DNA of 64,000 nucleotides from Actinoplanes xinjiangensis (GTDB lineage Bacteria > Actinomycetota > Actinomycetes > Mycobacteriales > Micromonosporaceae), in the NCBI RefSeq assembly GCF_003148685.1, contig NZ_QGGR01000016.1:117008-181007 (forward strand), read 5' to 3'. This document shows, one piece after another, positions 49,313 through 59,751 of this stretch. The position numbers and the translations under genes are program-made. Each line of letters opens with the position of its first letter. Within the stretch, counting starts at the first letter, position 1. Under the pieces are notes generated by a model. It made no database searches. It had not been told where the DNA came from and saw nothing but the letters and a program-made list of their open reading frames with translations.

Positions 49313-52300
49313 CTATCTGCGGTACCAGGTGCGGGTGCTGGTGTAGGCGATGTTGCCGAGCTTGTCGTACGCGCGAATCCGTACCGTCATGGTCTTCTTC
49401 TGCTTCTTGGTGTTGACGCTCAGCACATAGCCGGCGGTCGTGTCCGTCGCTACTACCTTGCCGTTCACGATCAGCTCGATCCGCGCGATGCCGGAGGCGT
49501 CGGACGCCTTCGCCGCGACCTTGACGGTGCCCTTGACCTTCGCCTTGTTGCCCGGCGCCGCGGTGATCGAGAGCGAGGGAGCCTTGTTGTCGGCGATCAC
49601 GGTCCGGGTGTAGCCGCGGGTGTTGCCGAGCTTGTCGGTCAGCTTCCAGACGAGCTTGACGGTGCCGTTGCTGTGGCCGGTCGCGACCTTCTTCGTGTAC
49701 CCGGCGCCCAGGTACTTCCCGTTCGCCCACAGCTCGGCCCTGGCCACGCCGGAGGCGTCGCTCACCGCGGTGAGCGAGGTGGTGAAGGTGCCACGGACGT
49801 GGGTGTTCTGCTTCGGGGTCACGGTCGCGGTCGGGCCGTCGTTGTCGACCACCACGGTCTGGGTGAATCGGCTGTGGTAGCCGTCCTTGTCGGTGGCTTC
49901 GACCACGAGCCGGCCGCCGCTCGGTGCAACGGTCGCGGACCAATCGTTGCCCGCCCGCTGCATCGCCACGCCGTTGACCTCGGCGGAGGCGACGTCGGCC
50001 GAACCACGGAAGACGACCTTGACCGAGCCTCGGATGCGCGCGCCGGCCGACGGCGACACGATGCTGCCCGCCGGACCGGCCGTACCGACCCGGACCGTCG
50101 TGGTCGTACTGCTGCTCGGCCACCAGCCGATCGCGCCTGCCGGGTACGACACGCGGTAAGCAGTCGTCACGGTGGGGTTCACCGTGAGGCTCCACGCGCC
50201 AGCCGCATCCGCCGTGAGCGCGGAGACCCGCGTCCAGGTGCCCGCCGTGGGGGCCTTCTGCTCCAGAAAGAGCCGGCCGAGAGTGGGCGGGCCCGTGACG
50301 GTTCCGGTCAGCGTGACCGGGGCGCCAGGATCGACGGTCGCCGACGACGGCGACAGCGTCAGCTGGGCCGGTTTCATCGTCAGGATCTTTTCGGCGCTGT
50401 CGATCGCGTTGCCGCGGGCACGAACACTGATCTCGTACGCCTGCGCCGGGTCGAGACCGGTCAGGGCGACCGATCGGGTCGTCGCCGGCACCACCTGCTC
50501 CGTGCCGGGCGTGACCTTGATGACGTAGCCGGTGACCTGAGGGCTTCCGGTGGCCGGCGCGAACCAGCTGACGGTAGCGGTGCCGCCGACCTCGCCGGAG
50601 TACACGTACGCGATGGGCGTCGCGGGTGCCAGCGGCGGTCCGACGGTGTACGGCAGGTCGAAGGTCGCCGTCTCACCGTCGGGATCGGTCGCGGTGAACC
50701 GGATCGTCCCGGTGCCCGCCGTGCTGGGGGTGCCCGCCACGGTCACCCTGGTCATCCATTCGAGATCGGGGTCGACGGAGGTGGTGGCGGTCAGGCCGTC
50801 AGGGAGCCCGGTGGTCTCCACCGTCACCGTCGTGATCTGGCCGAGAAGGCGGAAGTCGGGGTAGTCCTCGAAGTTCACCCGGAAAGAGGTCGCGGCGCCG
50901 ACGTTGAAGGTCTGCGAGGTGGGCAGAAGCCCTGCCACGGTCGGCGGTCCGGTGACGTACCAGCGGGCCGCCGACGCGTCGGTCCGGTTGCCGTCCGGAT
51001 CGGTGGCGTGGATCCGTACCGTCGACATGCCCTTGGCCGTCGGCGTGCCGCTGATCAGGCCGTCAGGCGCGATCGTCAGGCCGGGCGGCAGGTCTTCCGC
51101 CGACCAGAGGATGGCCTGTCCTTGCGGGTCGTTGCCGGTCAGCTGATGCTGGACCGGGGTGCCGAGGTGCGCCGGCGCGAACCGAACCGGGCCGATCACG
51201 GGTGCGGTGTTCGACGCGGGCACGGTGCCCGAGCCGTCCACCCCGACCGCGAGCCACGCGGCCTGCACCGCGGACCGCTCGGCGCTGTCCGAGCCGTACA
51301 GGTCGGCCGCCGCCTGTAGCGTTGCCTGTCGCGCCCCGACGAAGTCGGTGCTCGACACCATGTACGTGGCCAGGGCGCGGTACCAGATGGCGCCGGCCGC
51401 GTCGTTGCCGATGCCGGTCACCGGGGCCGCACCGCCGCACGGGCTGCTGCTGCCCCATCGCGTCGCGCCGCTGCCCACGGCCAGGCTGTAGAAGAACTTG
51501 TTGGCCACACCGGAAGAACGGTGCACGTCGAGATCCTTGATCGAGGGACTCCAGCACGACACCGACCTGCGGTCGCGGGTCGGCTCGTCCATCCAGCGCA
51601 GCGGCTGCGGAGCGGTCATCTCGCCGATCAGGTAGTCGGGCACGTCGGCCGGGTTGTCCGCTGCGAACTCGACCAGTGTGCCGAAGATGTCGCTGGTGGC
51701 CTCGTTGAGCGCCCCCGACTCGCCCGCATAGACGAGGTCGGCGGTACGGAAGGTGAGCCCATGCGTCACCTCGTGTGCGACGTCGTCGAGTGCCGTGTAG
51801 GGCTTGCGGTCGCCGTTGGCGTCGCCGAACTTCATGCAGAGGCAGGTGTCGTTCCAGGAGGCGTTGGCCCAGTCGACGTCGTGGTGGACGTACGCCGTGA
51901 CGCCCTTGCCGTCGCCGTTGATGCCCGCGCGGCCGAAGGTGTCGTTGAAGTAGTCCCAGGTCCTGGCCATGCCGTAGTGCACGTCGACGCCCACGGTCGC
52001 CCGGTCGGCGGTCGTGCCGTCGCCCCAAACGTCGTCGGCGTCGATGAACGCCCGGGAGTTGGCCGGCGTCGACCCGGAGGGGCTGTTCAGCGCGTCCCGG
52101 GTCGTGTTGCCGCCCCGGTCCGGGTCGATCAGGGTGAAGGCGCCCTCCGCGGTACGCGTGGTGGACAGCTTGACCTCACCGTTGTGCAACCCGTGCCCGG
52201 TCGCGGTGTCGGCGTGCTTGGTCAGGTCGTACGTGCGCCGGATACGGCCCGTGGTGGCGTCCACGACCACGACGAGATGGCCCGCGATCGTCACCTGCCA

Positions 52301-52897
52301 TGCCAGCGCCGGCTCACCCCGGTGGGCGTCGACGACCAGCTGCGCCTCCGCCGACCCGGGCGACTGCTTCCCGGCCGTGGCGATCGCGTCGTTCTTCGCC
52401 ACCGCAGGCGTACGGGACACGTCGACGGCCGCGTCCTGAGCCACGGTGGCGCCGGCGAACCTGCCCGCGGCGGTGGTGTGAACCACGAAGTCACCGCCGA
52501 GCACGCGAAGGCCGTTCCAGGTGCGGTCGAAGCGCACATGCCGGGCCCCGCTGCTGTCGATGACGACGTCGTCAGCCTCGTATTCCTCCCCCGCGACGGC
52601 GTGCACGGCCTTCCTGTTGGCCCGGACCACCTCGCGTGCGGCCTCGACGACTGCGGGCTTCGCGGCCGGCGCGACGGACCGGCCGACCAGGACGGGCCGC
52701 GGGGAGCGCTGGGCATCACGACCCTGGTCCTGCCGACCCACCGACGACGGCGTGGGCGACTCGGGCGCCGGATCGGCCGTGTCCGATGCGGAGGCGCCGG
52801 CCGGGGGCGACACCGAGGCATGGGCTGCCGCCCCGATCAGAGCTGCCGCGGCAACCATCGCGATGAACTTACGGGCATGGCTTCGCCTGACCGTCAC
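49313..52897 (-). CDS. Secreted M4 (thermolysin-like) metalloprotease with Ig-like array
   Basis: A 1,194-residue exported protein. Signal peptide at about 1-38; FTP/PepSY propeptide at about 80-240; M4 catalytic domain at about 270-570 with HEVTH at 375-379, the third zinc ligand in GALNEATSD and the active-site DVHRSSGVANKFFY. C-terminal modules follow: putative Ig (He_PIG-like) domains at about 580-780, an FN3-like module near 785-870 and Ig-like repeats (ASDASGIARIELIVNGK, and a similar SDASGVARAELWANGK). It is far longer than thermolysin because of these modules, which probably bind substrate or cell surface. Confidence 0.92.
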   Translation of the reverse strand: MTVRRSHARKFIAMVAAAALIGAAAHASVSPPAGASASDTADPAPESPTPSSVGRQDQGRDAQRSPRPVLVGRSVAPAAKPAVVEAAREVVRANRKAVHAVAGEEYEADDVVIDSSGARHVRFDRTWNGLRVLGGDFVVHTTAAGRFAGATVAQDAAVDVSRTPAVAKNDAIATAGKQSPGSAEAQLVVDAHRGEPALAWQVTIAGHLVVVVDATTGRIRRTYDLTKHADTATGHGLHNGEVKLSTTRTAEGAFTLIDPDRGGNTTRDALNSPSGSTPANSRAFIDADDVWGDGTTADRATVGVDVHYGMARTWDYFNDTFGRAGINGDGKGVTAYVHHDVDWANASWNDTCLCMKFGDANGDRKPYTALDDVAHEVTHGLTFRTADLVYAGESGALNEATSDIFGTLVEFAADNPADVPDYLIGEMTAPQPLRWMDEPTRDRRSVSCWSPSIKDLDVHRSSGVANKFFYSLAVGSGATRWGSSSPCGGAAPVTGIGNDAAGAIWYRALATYMVSSTDFVGARQATLQAAADLYGSDSAERSAVQAAWLAVGVDGSGTVPASNTAPVIGPVRFAPAHLGTPVQHQLTGNDPQGQAILWSAEDLPPGLTIAPDGLISGTPTAKGMSTVRIHATDPDGNRTDASAARWYVTGPPTVAGLLPTSQTFNVGAATSFRVNFEDYPDFRLLGQITTVTVETTGLPDGLTATTSVDPDLEWMTRVTVAGTPSTAGTGTIRFTATDPDGETATFDLPYTVGPPLAPATPIAYVYSGEVGGTATVSWFAPATGSPQVTGYVIKVTPGTEQVVPATTRSVALTGLDPAQAYEISVRARGNAIDSAEKILTMKPAQLTLSPSSATVDPGAPVTLTGTVTGPPTLGRLFLEQKAPTAGTWTRVSALTADAAGAWSLTVNPTVTTAYRVSYPAGAIGWWPSSSTTTTVRVGTAGPAGSIVSPSAGARIRGSVKVVFRGSADVASAEVNGVAMQRAGNDWSATVAPSGGRLVVEATDKDGYHSRFTQTVVVDNDGPTATVTPKQNTHVRGTFTTSLTAVSDASGVARAELWANGKYLGAGYTKKVATGHSNGTVKLVWKLTDKLGNTRGYTRTVIADNKAPSLSITAAPGNKAKVKGTVKVAAKASDASGIARIELIVNGKVVATDTTAGYVLSVNTKKQKKTMTVRIRAYDKLGNIAYTSTRTWYRR

Positions 52898-53381
52898 TAC
52901 CTTTGCCCCCGTAAAATCGATGAAGGCGAATAGTAGCTACTGAGGTCGAGGGTGTGGTGCGTGACGTAGTCGATCTCACGCGCCCCGCGGTGGAGAGTGA
53001 CCCGGACGTCGAATTCGGCGAGCAGATCACACAAATACGGAGACAGGAGAAAGCCGGTTACAGCTTCACCGTCAACACCAACTCCGGGAGGCCGGCGTCC
53101 GGTTTCAGGTGGCGAACCTGCCTGGCTAGCCGAGGCTAAACGAGCTGCCCGGTCAAGACGGCCCGTGCTGAGCGAGGTTTCACTCTCGTGCCGCGATCCG
53201 CGCTGGGCCAGCCACCGTCACGACTGGTGAGCGGCTGTGACGGATCGGCGTCCTGTCGTGCCGAGATGGCTCATCACCGCTGCACGGTTTCTGACGATCG
53301 CCAGCGCAGTCATCCCCTCGAGGTAGACGCCGGTTAGCGGCGACCGCAGCTCGGGTAGATCAACTTCCCGTGCTTCCGATC
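52898..53381. other. 484-bp intergenic region between divergent genes
   Basis: No gene recognised. It should hold the promoters of the M4 protease gene (minus) and the FUSC-family gene (plus). Confidence 0.5.
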
Positions 53382-54479
53382 ATGACTCTTCGCGGGACGG
53401 TGGCCCGGTTACAGGGAGCTGCCGTACCGACGTTCCTGGCCGCCACAGCGGCGACGCTCGCGTGGCTCGTCGCCGCCCATCTCATCGGCCATCCCGATCC
53501 GGTCTTCGCGCCATCCGCCGCGCTCATCGTTCTCAGCGAATCCGGTGGTCGGCGATTACGTCAGAGCGCCGAGCTGGTTCTGGGCGTGGCCGCCGGGGTT
53601 CTCGTCGCGGAGCTCGTTGTGCAGGCGCTCGGCACGGGTGTGCTCAGTCTGTTCGTCGTGCTGGTGCTCACGGTAGGTCCCATGCTGGCGGTCGGCGCCG
53701 GTAGCACCCTCGTGGTGCAGGCCGCACTGTCCGCGCTGTACCTGGTCGTCGTCGCTGCGCCGGAGGGCCGGCTGATCCCGTTCCGGTTCGCCGACGCGCT
53801 GATCGGGGGTGTGATCGCGATTCTGGCGAGTCAGGTCGCTGTCGCCCGCAAGCCCCTCGCCCCGCTCGTGGCTCAAGCCCGTCAGACGTACACCGATCTG
53901 GCCGATCTGCTCGACGCTCTTCGCGAAGCCATCGCCCGGTGCGACGAGCAGGCCGCCGATGCGGCACTCGACCGGGCACACCGCCTCCACATCTGCGTCG
54001 AGCGTCTCGACGCTGCGGCCCTCGCAGCAGGCGAGACCCTGCGGTTGCGGATCCGTCGCCGCAGACGACTTCAGCAGGTACGCAACGTTCAAGCGACCAT
54101 TCATCAGCTTGACCATGTCGTCGACAATGTGTGGGTGCTGGCCCGGCACGCGGTGACATTGACCCGACTGCACACCAACACGCCCGACGAACTGGATCCG
54201 GCTCTTCGGGCACTGACCGATGCCGTCCGCTGCGCCGGCGCCTGTCTGGCCACGGATCTGGCCGGCGGCGGAGATCCGAGCCGGCACGCTGGGCACGCCG
54301 ACGCGAACGCCCTCGAGGCGGTCCGGGTTGCTGCGAAACTACTCGACTCCGCCTCACCCGCTCCGGTAACGATGATCGTGGGCCAGATCCGGACGACGGC
54401 GGTGGACTTGTTGCGGGGCGTCGACCAGGAAAGCGACGTGCTGGGCCGCGTTGACGCGGCCATCGGGTGGCAGAGCTGA
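53382..54479 (+). CDS. FUSC/aromatic acid exporter-like membrane protein
   Basis: A 365-residue protein with about six transmembrane helices in the first 165 residues (TFLAATAATLAWLVAAHLIG to FADALIGGVIAILASQVAV). A cytoplasmic helical domain follows to the end. This half-size layout fits ArAE_1/FUSC proteins, which export aromatic acids or similar compounds. The PVFAPSAALIVLSESGGRRLRQS stretch is typical. A GTG at 53370 is an alternative start. Confidence 0.8.
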   Translation: MTLRGTVARLQGAAVPTFLAATAATLAWLVAAHLIGHPDPVFAPSAALIVLSESGGRRLRQSAELVLGVAAGVLVAELVVQALGTGVLSLFVVLVLTVGPMLAVGAGSTLVVQAALSALYLVVVAAPEGRLIPFRFADALIGGVIAILASQVAVARKPLAPLVAQARQTYTDLADLLDALREAIARCDEQAADAALDRAHRLHICVERLDAAALAAGETLRLRIRRRRRLQQVRNVQATIHQLDHVVDNVWVLARHAVTLTRLHTNTPDELDPALRALTDAVRCAGACLATDLAGGGDPSRHAGHADANALEAVRVAAKLLDSASPAPVTMIVGQIRTTAVDLLRGVDQESDVLGRVDAAIGWQS

Positions 54480-54763
54480 CCCATGCCGCTGTTTGCCATG
54501 AAGCAAATAGGTGGCGGCCACAGCTCAGGTCACGGGCGGGACCCTCAACCCGGTCCGCAAGGATGCGATGTTGCCGGGCCAGGGTTGCGGCGAACAAACT
54601 CAAGCTAGCGTTCAGCGGCCTGCCGTCGATGCCACCTACAGCCACCTCGCCGAAACCACGGAAGACCGCGGCCGGCCGGGTTGCGGTGGCAGGATCCGGC
54701 CAGCCGGCGCCGTTGGTCGGGGTTCTCTCCTACCGTCGTCCTCCACACCCCCTGGAGGCGCGC

Positions 54764-55630
54764 ATGATCGCAACAATCGAAACGGGATCGGCCGGTATCA
54801 GGTCGAGTGTTCGCCGGCTCGCGGTGGGATTCCTCGCCGCTGCCGCGTGCATTGTCGTACCCGCCGCCCCGGCCAACGCGGTTGCCTACAGCTATCTGGT
54901 CGGACATCCGGCGAATCCCCGGCCGAGTGGCTGCACCGGCGGGTTCGCGGTCAAGGGCACCTCGGGTGTCTTCGTCGTCACGGCCGGGCACTGTGCGACG
55001 GACGCCGCCGGCAAGGGTGTCGTCGGCCATCGGATCTGGGGCACGGACGAGGCGTTCGGCACCGTCATCCGCAACGACTGGGTCGGAGATGCCGCCACGA
55101 CCGGCTCGTACGACGCCGCGTTGATCCGGCTCGACCCCGACGACACCGCGTATCAGATCGTGGAGGACCCGGTCGGCCACGGCCGTCCCGGCACCGGCAG
55201 GGTGCGCGGCTGGTACGCGAACTCCGCGTTGTCCCAGGGCTTCAAGATCGGCAAGATGGGGAAGACCACCGGCTGGACCGAGGGCACCATCACCGAATGG
55301 CGCACCGTCACCTACCCGAACGGCTGGCGGTTCCCCGCCTTGTGCACCACCGCCACGGCTCTCCCCGGCGACAGCGGCGGACCGGTCTGGCGGCACGACG
55401 CCAACGGTGTGATGGCTGTCGGCATCGTCATCTCCGGGAGGACCGGCTCCATGTGCTTCGCCCCGATCCAGCACGTGCTCCAGCGGTTCGGGGCAACGCT
55501 GCCGGTCTTCACCAGCAACGCGAAGGGTGCCCGGGTCGACTCCCGCCCCGGCGCGGCGACCGTTGTCACCGAGCCGACCGGCCCGTCGATCCCCTACAAC
55601 CCCGAGCCCTTGCGGTTCGAGGATCTGTGA
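54764..55630 (+). CDS. Secreted trypsin-like serine protease (S1 family)
   Basis: A 288-residue exported protease. The signal peptide ends near APANA (residue 39). The triad is visible as H76 in VTAGHC, D117 in SYDAALIRL and S204 in PGDSGGPVW. Disulphide candidates are C57-C77 and C194-C223. A Pro-rich tail of about 40 residues follows. The ATG has TGGAGG 5 bases upstream. Confidence 0.9.
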   Translation: MIATIETGSAGIRSSVRRLAVGFLAAAACIVVPAAPANAVAYSYLVGHPANPRPSGCTGGFAVKGTSGVFVVTAGHCATDAAGKGVVGHRIWGTDEAFGTVIRNDWVGDAATTGSYDAALIRLDPDDTAYQIVEDPVGHGRPGTGRVRGWYANSALSQGFKIGKMGKTTGWTEGTITEWRTVTYPNGWRFPALCTTATALPGDSGGPVWRHDANGVMAVGIVISGRTGSMCFAPIQHVLQRFGATLPVFTSNAKGARVDSRPGAATVVTEPTGPSIPYNPEPLRFEDL

Positions 55631-55794
55631 CGGCTGCCGGCCGGTAGCCGGATCGGGTGAGCGCACCCGCCGGGGACGCGAGTCGGCTGCACGGTAGGGC
55701 TGCCCATAAGCGCGCAAGCCGTACCTCAGCGACGTCACCGGGCGAGCGGATGACCGACAAGGCCGTCCAGGCGCTACTACTGGCAAGCGGCGGT

Positions 55795-56787
55795 TCAGGA
55801 TTTCGGTGTGGGCGGGGCTTTCGATGTGGCCGAGGCGCTGGGGCCCGGGTCGATCGAGATCATGACCTGCGTCGGGGTGGAGAGGTTGCCGGCGCCGTCG
55901 AAGGCGCGAACGCTGACGAAGCGTGTTCCGTAGCCGAGCCCTACCAATGCCGTGGTGTCGCCGACCCGGCTGACGACCGCGCCGTCCAGCGCGACCTCGT
56001 AGCCGGCGACGAACTGGTCGTCTTGGGGCGCGTCCCACCGGGCGGTGAAGTAGCCGCCGCTCGGGTTGACGAGTCTGAGGTTCGTCGCCGGGCCGGGCGG
56101 GGTGACGTCCGGTGCGGTGCCGAGGCCCAGGGTCGCGAACGGGGAACGGTTGCCGGCCGCGTCGACCGCCCGCACTCCGAAGGTCATCACCATCGGCGGG
56201 GGGATCGGCATGCTGTGGCTGGTGGTGGTCACCGTGGCGATCGGGCCCGAGGTGGTGCCGGTGTAGAGCTCGTATCCGACGACGCCGGTGTCGTCGGTCG
56301 ACGCGTCCCAGCGCAGGGTGAAGGTGTTGCCCTGCGTGTCACTGCGGAAGTTGGTCGGCGTACTGGGCGGCTGGACGTCGCGGGCCGCCGGATTGCCGGC
56401 ACACGACCCGCCGTTGAGCAGGCACGAGTGCGGCACGCCGGGACCGGAGGCGATCCAGCCGAAGGACGTCGACGCGCCCGGGTCGAGACTCGCGTTCCAC
56501 GAAGCGCCGGTGATGACGTAGTGCGTACCGGTCCGGGTCACCACGGCGTTCCAACTGTAGTCGAGCGTGGTGCCGTCCGGCAGGTCGAACTCCACCCGCC
56601 AGGCCGCCATGCGGTCCACGCCGTCGTTGGTCACCGTCATCCTGCCCAGATAGCCGGTCAGCCAGGAGTTGTCCTTCAGGAACACGGCGGTCGCGGCCTG
56701 GGCGGGTCCCGGGGTGAGCATGACCGCCGCCAGCCCGGCGATCAGCGCGGCCAGGACCGTGGACACGCGCGACGCGAATCGACTCAT
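55795..56787 (-). CDS. Secreted CBM2-like module with two FN3 domains
   Basis: A 330-residue exported protein without a visible catalytic domain. Signal peptide at about 1-31 (ends GPAQA). A cellulose-binding-like beta-sandwich of the CBM2 type at about 32-135 (GYLGRMTVTNDGVDRMAAWRVEF, ASWNASLDPGASTSFGWIASG). Two FN3 domains at about 140-230 and 233-318, then a Ser/Pro tail. It may bind polysaccharide and present a surface, or be a truncated enzyme. Confidence 0.82.
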   Translation of the reverse strand: MSRFASRVSTVLAALIAGLAAVMLTPGPAQAATAVFLKDNSWLTGYLGRMTVTNDGVDRMAAWRVEFDLPDGTTLDYSWNAVVTRTGTHYVITGASWNASLDPGASTSFGWIASGPGVPHSCLLNGGSCAGNPAARDVQPPSTPTNFRSDTQGNTFTLRWDASTDDTGVVGYELYTGTTSGPIATVTTTSHSMPIPPPMVMTFGVRAVDAAGNRSPFATLGLGTAPDVTPPGPATNLRLVNPSGGYFTARWDAPQDDQFVAGYEVALDGAVVSRVGDTTALVGLGYGTRFVSVRAFDGAGNLSTPTQVMISIDPGPSASATSKAPPTPKS

Positions 56788-57278
56788 GTCGATTGACGTT
56801 ACGCGCTGGACTTGCTCGCGGACGCAGCGTGTCAGGATGTGGAATGCGCTGCGGCTGGAGTTTCTCCGCGGCCGGCGGCTCGGACATCCCGGAACGGCGC
56901 CCCCTGGAGAGGGGGCAGCGCGATCCAGGCGCGTGCTTGCGCGGCAGTCCGCGGCGCGGGCCCACGCCATGCGGCACACATTGCTGTCGCTGAGTGAGCG
57001 CCCGTTGCTGGAGATGGGGGCTGTCCTGGTGGTCGCCTTACGCCCTTCATCGAGTGGAGTTGAGGCAAGTCGTACTCGCGATCCACTACTGAGAGACACC
57101 CTTGATCAGTGCTGCGAGCGGCCGCCGCCATGCGTTGAGCAGGATCCAAAGGCGACACCCAACCACCGCGGCGGCCAGCCGTGGACATCGATGATCGTCG
57201 TTGACATGAGACGTATGATGTTTGCACAATGGGTTGGCGCGACCCCCATCACGCACTACTTCAGGACTGGAGTATCTC
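56788..57278. other. 491-bp intergenic region with a candidate promoter
   Basis: No gene recognised between the divergent CBM2-FN3 and esterase genes. Open frames here lack codon bias and start signals. A candidate promoter lies at 57201-57230. Confidence 0.5.
57201..57230 (+). promoter_or_regulatory. Candidate promoter of the esterase gene
   Basis: TTGACA at 57201-57206 and CACAAT at 57225-57230 with 18-bp spacing, 48 bp before the esterase start. A short inverted repeat (ACAT...ATGT) lies between them and could be an operator. Confidence 0.4.
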
Positions 57279-58583
57279 GTGCTTCGTGCCGGACCCCCAT
57301 CTCGGCGCAAGGGACTGCTCGCCACCGTCGCCGCCGGACTTCTGGTCGTCGGCCTGGCTGTGACCGGCACCCACGTGGCGTCGGCGGGCACTTTCCCCTT
57401 GGCCGCCAATGCCCTTGCGCCCACCGCCGGATGCGGCAAAGCTCCCACCCTCACCAGCGGTACGCGCACGATTCAAAGCAGCGGCAAGACCCGCTCGTTC
57501 ATTCTGCGAATCCCGGACGATTACAACAGCAACCGCCAGTACCGGTTGGCCTTCGGGTTCCACTGGTTGGGTGGTACTGCCAGCCAGGTCGCGACGGGCG
57601 GGACCGACGGACATGCCTGGGCCTACTACGGCATGCTCTCTCAGTCGAACAACACCACCATCTTCGTCGCCCCACAGGGCATCAACAACGGCTGGGCCAA
57701 CTCCGGTGGCGAGGACGTGACGTTCACCGACGACATGATCCGCCTGATCGACAATGCGCTCTGTGTCGACACGACCCAGCGGTTCTCCGTCGGCTTCAGC
57801 TACGGCGGCGCGATGAGCTACTCGCTGGCGTGTTCCCGGCCGAATGTGTTCCGTGCGGTCGCGGCGATCGCGGCCCCGGGGGCGATCAGCGGATGCAGCG
57901 GTGGCACCGGGCCGGTGGCGTACATGGGCATCCACGGGATCAATGACGGCATCCAGAACGGCCGGGCCCTGCGCGACAGGTTCGTCCGGAACAACGGCTG
58001 CACCGCCCAGAACGCCCCCGAGCCGGCAGCCGGCAGCCGCACCCACATCATCACCACCTACTCGGGGTGCCGCGTCGGATACCCGGTCGTCTGGGCGCCG
58101 TTCGACGGCGGCCACCAGCAGGGTCCGGTGGACGGGTGCGCCGGCTGTGAGAGCGGCGCGCGGAGCTGGGTCAAACAGGAGGTGTGGAAGTTCTTCAGCC
58201 AGTTCGCGGGCACCCCGTCGGCGTCCCCCTCCTCACCCGGCCCGATCACCTCGAGTTCGGCGGGCGGACCCTGCCGGGTCAGCGCGGCCGTCAACCCCTG
58301 GAGCACCGGCCTGACCGAGAACCTGACCATCACCAACACCGGAAGCGCCCCGATCAACGGCTGGTCCCTGACGTTCACCCTGCCCGGCGGCCAGAGCATC
58401 ACCTCAGGATGGAACGCCACGTACTCGCCGACGTCCGGTCAGGTGACCGCCCAGAACGTGAACTACAACGCCACCCTTGCCCCGAATACGCCGGTGGTCA
58501 TCGGATTCCAGGCCAACCACACCGGCAACACCGCCACCCCGACCGCATTCACGCTCAACGGCGCGGCGTGCACCGTTGCCTGA
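57279..58583 (+). CDS. Secreted PHB depolymerase/feruloyl esterase-like enzyme with CBM2
   Basis: A 434-residue exported alpha/beta-hydrolase. Signal peptide at about 1-36. Catalytic domain at about 50-310 of the LpqC/polyhydroxybutyrate depolymerase-feruloyl esterase group, with the nucleophile S174 in VGFSYGGAMS, IHGINDG as the acid region and FDGGHQQGP as the histidine region. After a Ser/Pro linker comes a CBM2 (CRVSAAVNPWSTGLTENLTI to FTLNGAACTV). Such enzymes remove feruloyl or acetyl groups from plant xylan. The GTG at 57279 has GGAG about 8 bases upstream. Confidence 0.88.
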   Translation: MLRAGPPSRRKGLLATVAAGLLVVGLAVTGTHVASAGTFPLAANALAPTAGCGKAPTLTSGTRTIQSSGKTRSFILRIPDDYNSNRQYRLAFGFHWLGGTASQVATGGTDGHAWAYYGMLSQSNNTTIFVAPQGINNGWANSGGEDVTFTDDMIRLIDNALCVDTTQRFSVGFSYGGAMSYSLACSRPNVFRAVAAIAAPGAISGCSGGTGPVAYMGIHGINDGIQNGRALRDRFVRNNGCTAQNAPEPAAGSRTHIITTYSGCRVGYPVVWAPFDGGHQQGPVDGCAGCESGARSWVKQEVWKFFSQFAGTPSASPSSPGPITSSSAGGPCRVSAAVNPWSTGLTENLTITNTGSAPINGWSLTFTLPGGQSITSGWNATYSPTSGQVTAQNVNYNATLAPNTPVVIGFQANHTGNTATPTAFTLNGAACTVA

Positions 58584-58729
58584 CCGGCGCAAGAGGGGCA
58601 TCGAGGGATCAGCGGGCGAAGAGGATCGCAGTGTCGGGCGGGGACACGTCAGCGGTGGTTGGTGGGCCTCGCCGCCAGGGCGGTCGCTACCGCGACATGG
58701 CTACTGGCCGGCCGCACTCCCGGCGGAGT

Positions 58730-59650
58730 TCAGCTCTGCGGGCGGCTGTATCCCGAGACACCCGCGGTGCCGCGCCGGATCGTACGGGTGGTGATGCGGT
58801 TGTTGTAGTTGCCGTCAACCGTCGTCACCGTGTCCGTGCCGACGGCGACGATCACGCCGACGTGGTCGTTGGAGGTGCTGCCGCCGAAGTTCCAGCCGAT
58901 CACGTCGCCTGCCCGTGCTCCGGCCAGCGACGATCCGCCATGCCAGGTGCCACGCCTGGTGCCGTACGACTGGAAGCTGATCGCTCCGGCGGTCAGGCCG
59001 GTGGTGTTGGCGCCGGCCTGCCGCCACACCCAGCGGGCGAAATCGGCGCACCACGCCTCGGACCGCCATCCGCCGGCGCACCTGGTGCCCGCGTTCAGCG
59101 CACCGGAGTAGTAGTTGCAGTTGGCGCCGTTCTCCTTGTTCCGGGCGGCGTTGGCGGCCTCGCCGCGGGCGATCGACGCGATGCGGTCCCCGACCCCGTT
59201 GCCGCCTCCGTTGCCGCCACCGGGTACACCGGAGGCCCACCGGGCGACGTGGCCGGCGCCGTAGACGACCGCGTTGCCGTCGTCCTGCAGTTCCAGGGCG
59301 GCGCCGGGGTTGCCGTGGGTACTGGTCCACCAGACGGAGATGTTGCCGGGGGCGACGACGACCAGGTTGCCGTCGGTCTGCATCCGGACGATGGATCCGG
59401 CCCGGTTGGTGCCGGTGGACCACACGGCGCGGTTGCCGGGCGCGTACTCGACCAGGTTGCCGTCACTCTGCATGACCAGCACGTACTGGCCGTTCGGGGA
59501 GACCAGGCGGGCGTTGACGCCGAGCTGTTCGCCGGCGCTGAGCCGGAAAGTGCCCGCTCCCGCCTGGGCGGGAGTCGCGGCGAGCGGCAGCAGGCTGAGG
59601 GCCAGGGTCGCGGCGGCGAGCCGGACGGCGGTACGGACGAGCTTGCGCAT
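58730..59650 (-). CDS. Secreted bulb-lectin plus CHAP-type amidase
   Basis: A 306-residue exported protein. Signal peptide at about 1-30. B-lectin (mannose-binding) domain at about 34-143 with repeated QSDGNLVEY, QTDGNLVVV and QDDGNAVVY. Gly/Asn linker at about 144-152. CHAP-like cysteine peptidase domain at about 155-306 with nucleophile context EAWCADFARWVW and NDHVGVIVAV. It could cleave peptidoglycan of its own or other bacteria. Confidence 0.85.
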   Translation of the reverse strand: MRKLVRTAVRLAAATLALSLLPLAATPAQAGAGTFRLSAGEQLGVNARLVSPNGQYVLVMQSDGNLVEYAPGNRAVWSTGTNRAGSIVRMQTDGNLVVVAPGNISVWWTSTHGNPGAALELQDDGNAVVYGAGHVARWASGVPGGGNGGGNGVGDRIASIARGEAANAARNKENGANCNYYSGALNAGTRCAGGWRSEAWCADFARWVWRQAGANTTGLTAGAISFQSYGTRRGTWHGGSSLAGARAGDVIGWNFGGSTSNDHVGVIVAVGTDTVTTVDGNYNNRITTRTIRRGTAGVSGYSRPQS

Positions 59651-59751
59651 GACCACTCCTGAGGGGCGCGGGTTCGGTGTTCCCGAACGACGAGAGCAGT
59701 TCACCGCGGATCAGGGGCGTTCAATAGTTCAGGGGTGTACCCCTGCGTACG

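Noticed and set aside
51521..52933. 470-residue + strand frame
   Set aside because: Antisense to the M4 protease, which has signal peptide, HEVTH and other family motifs.
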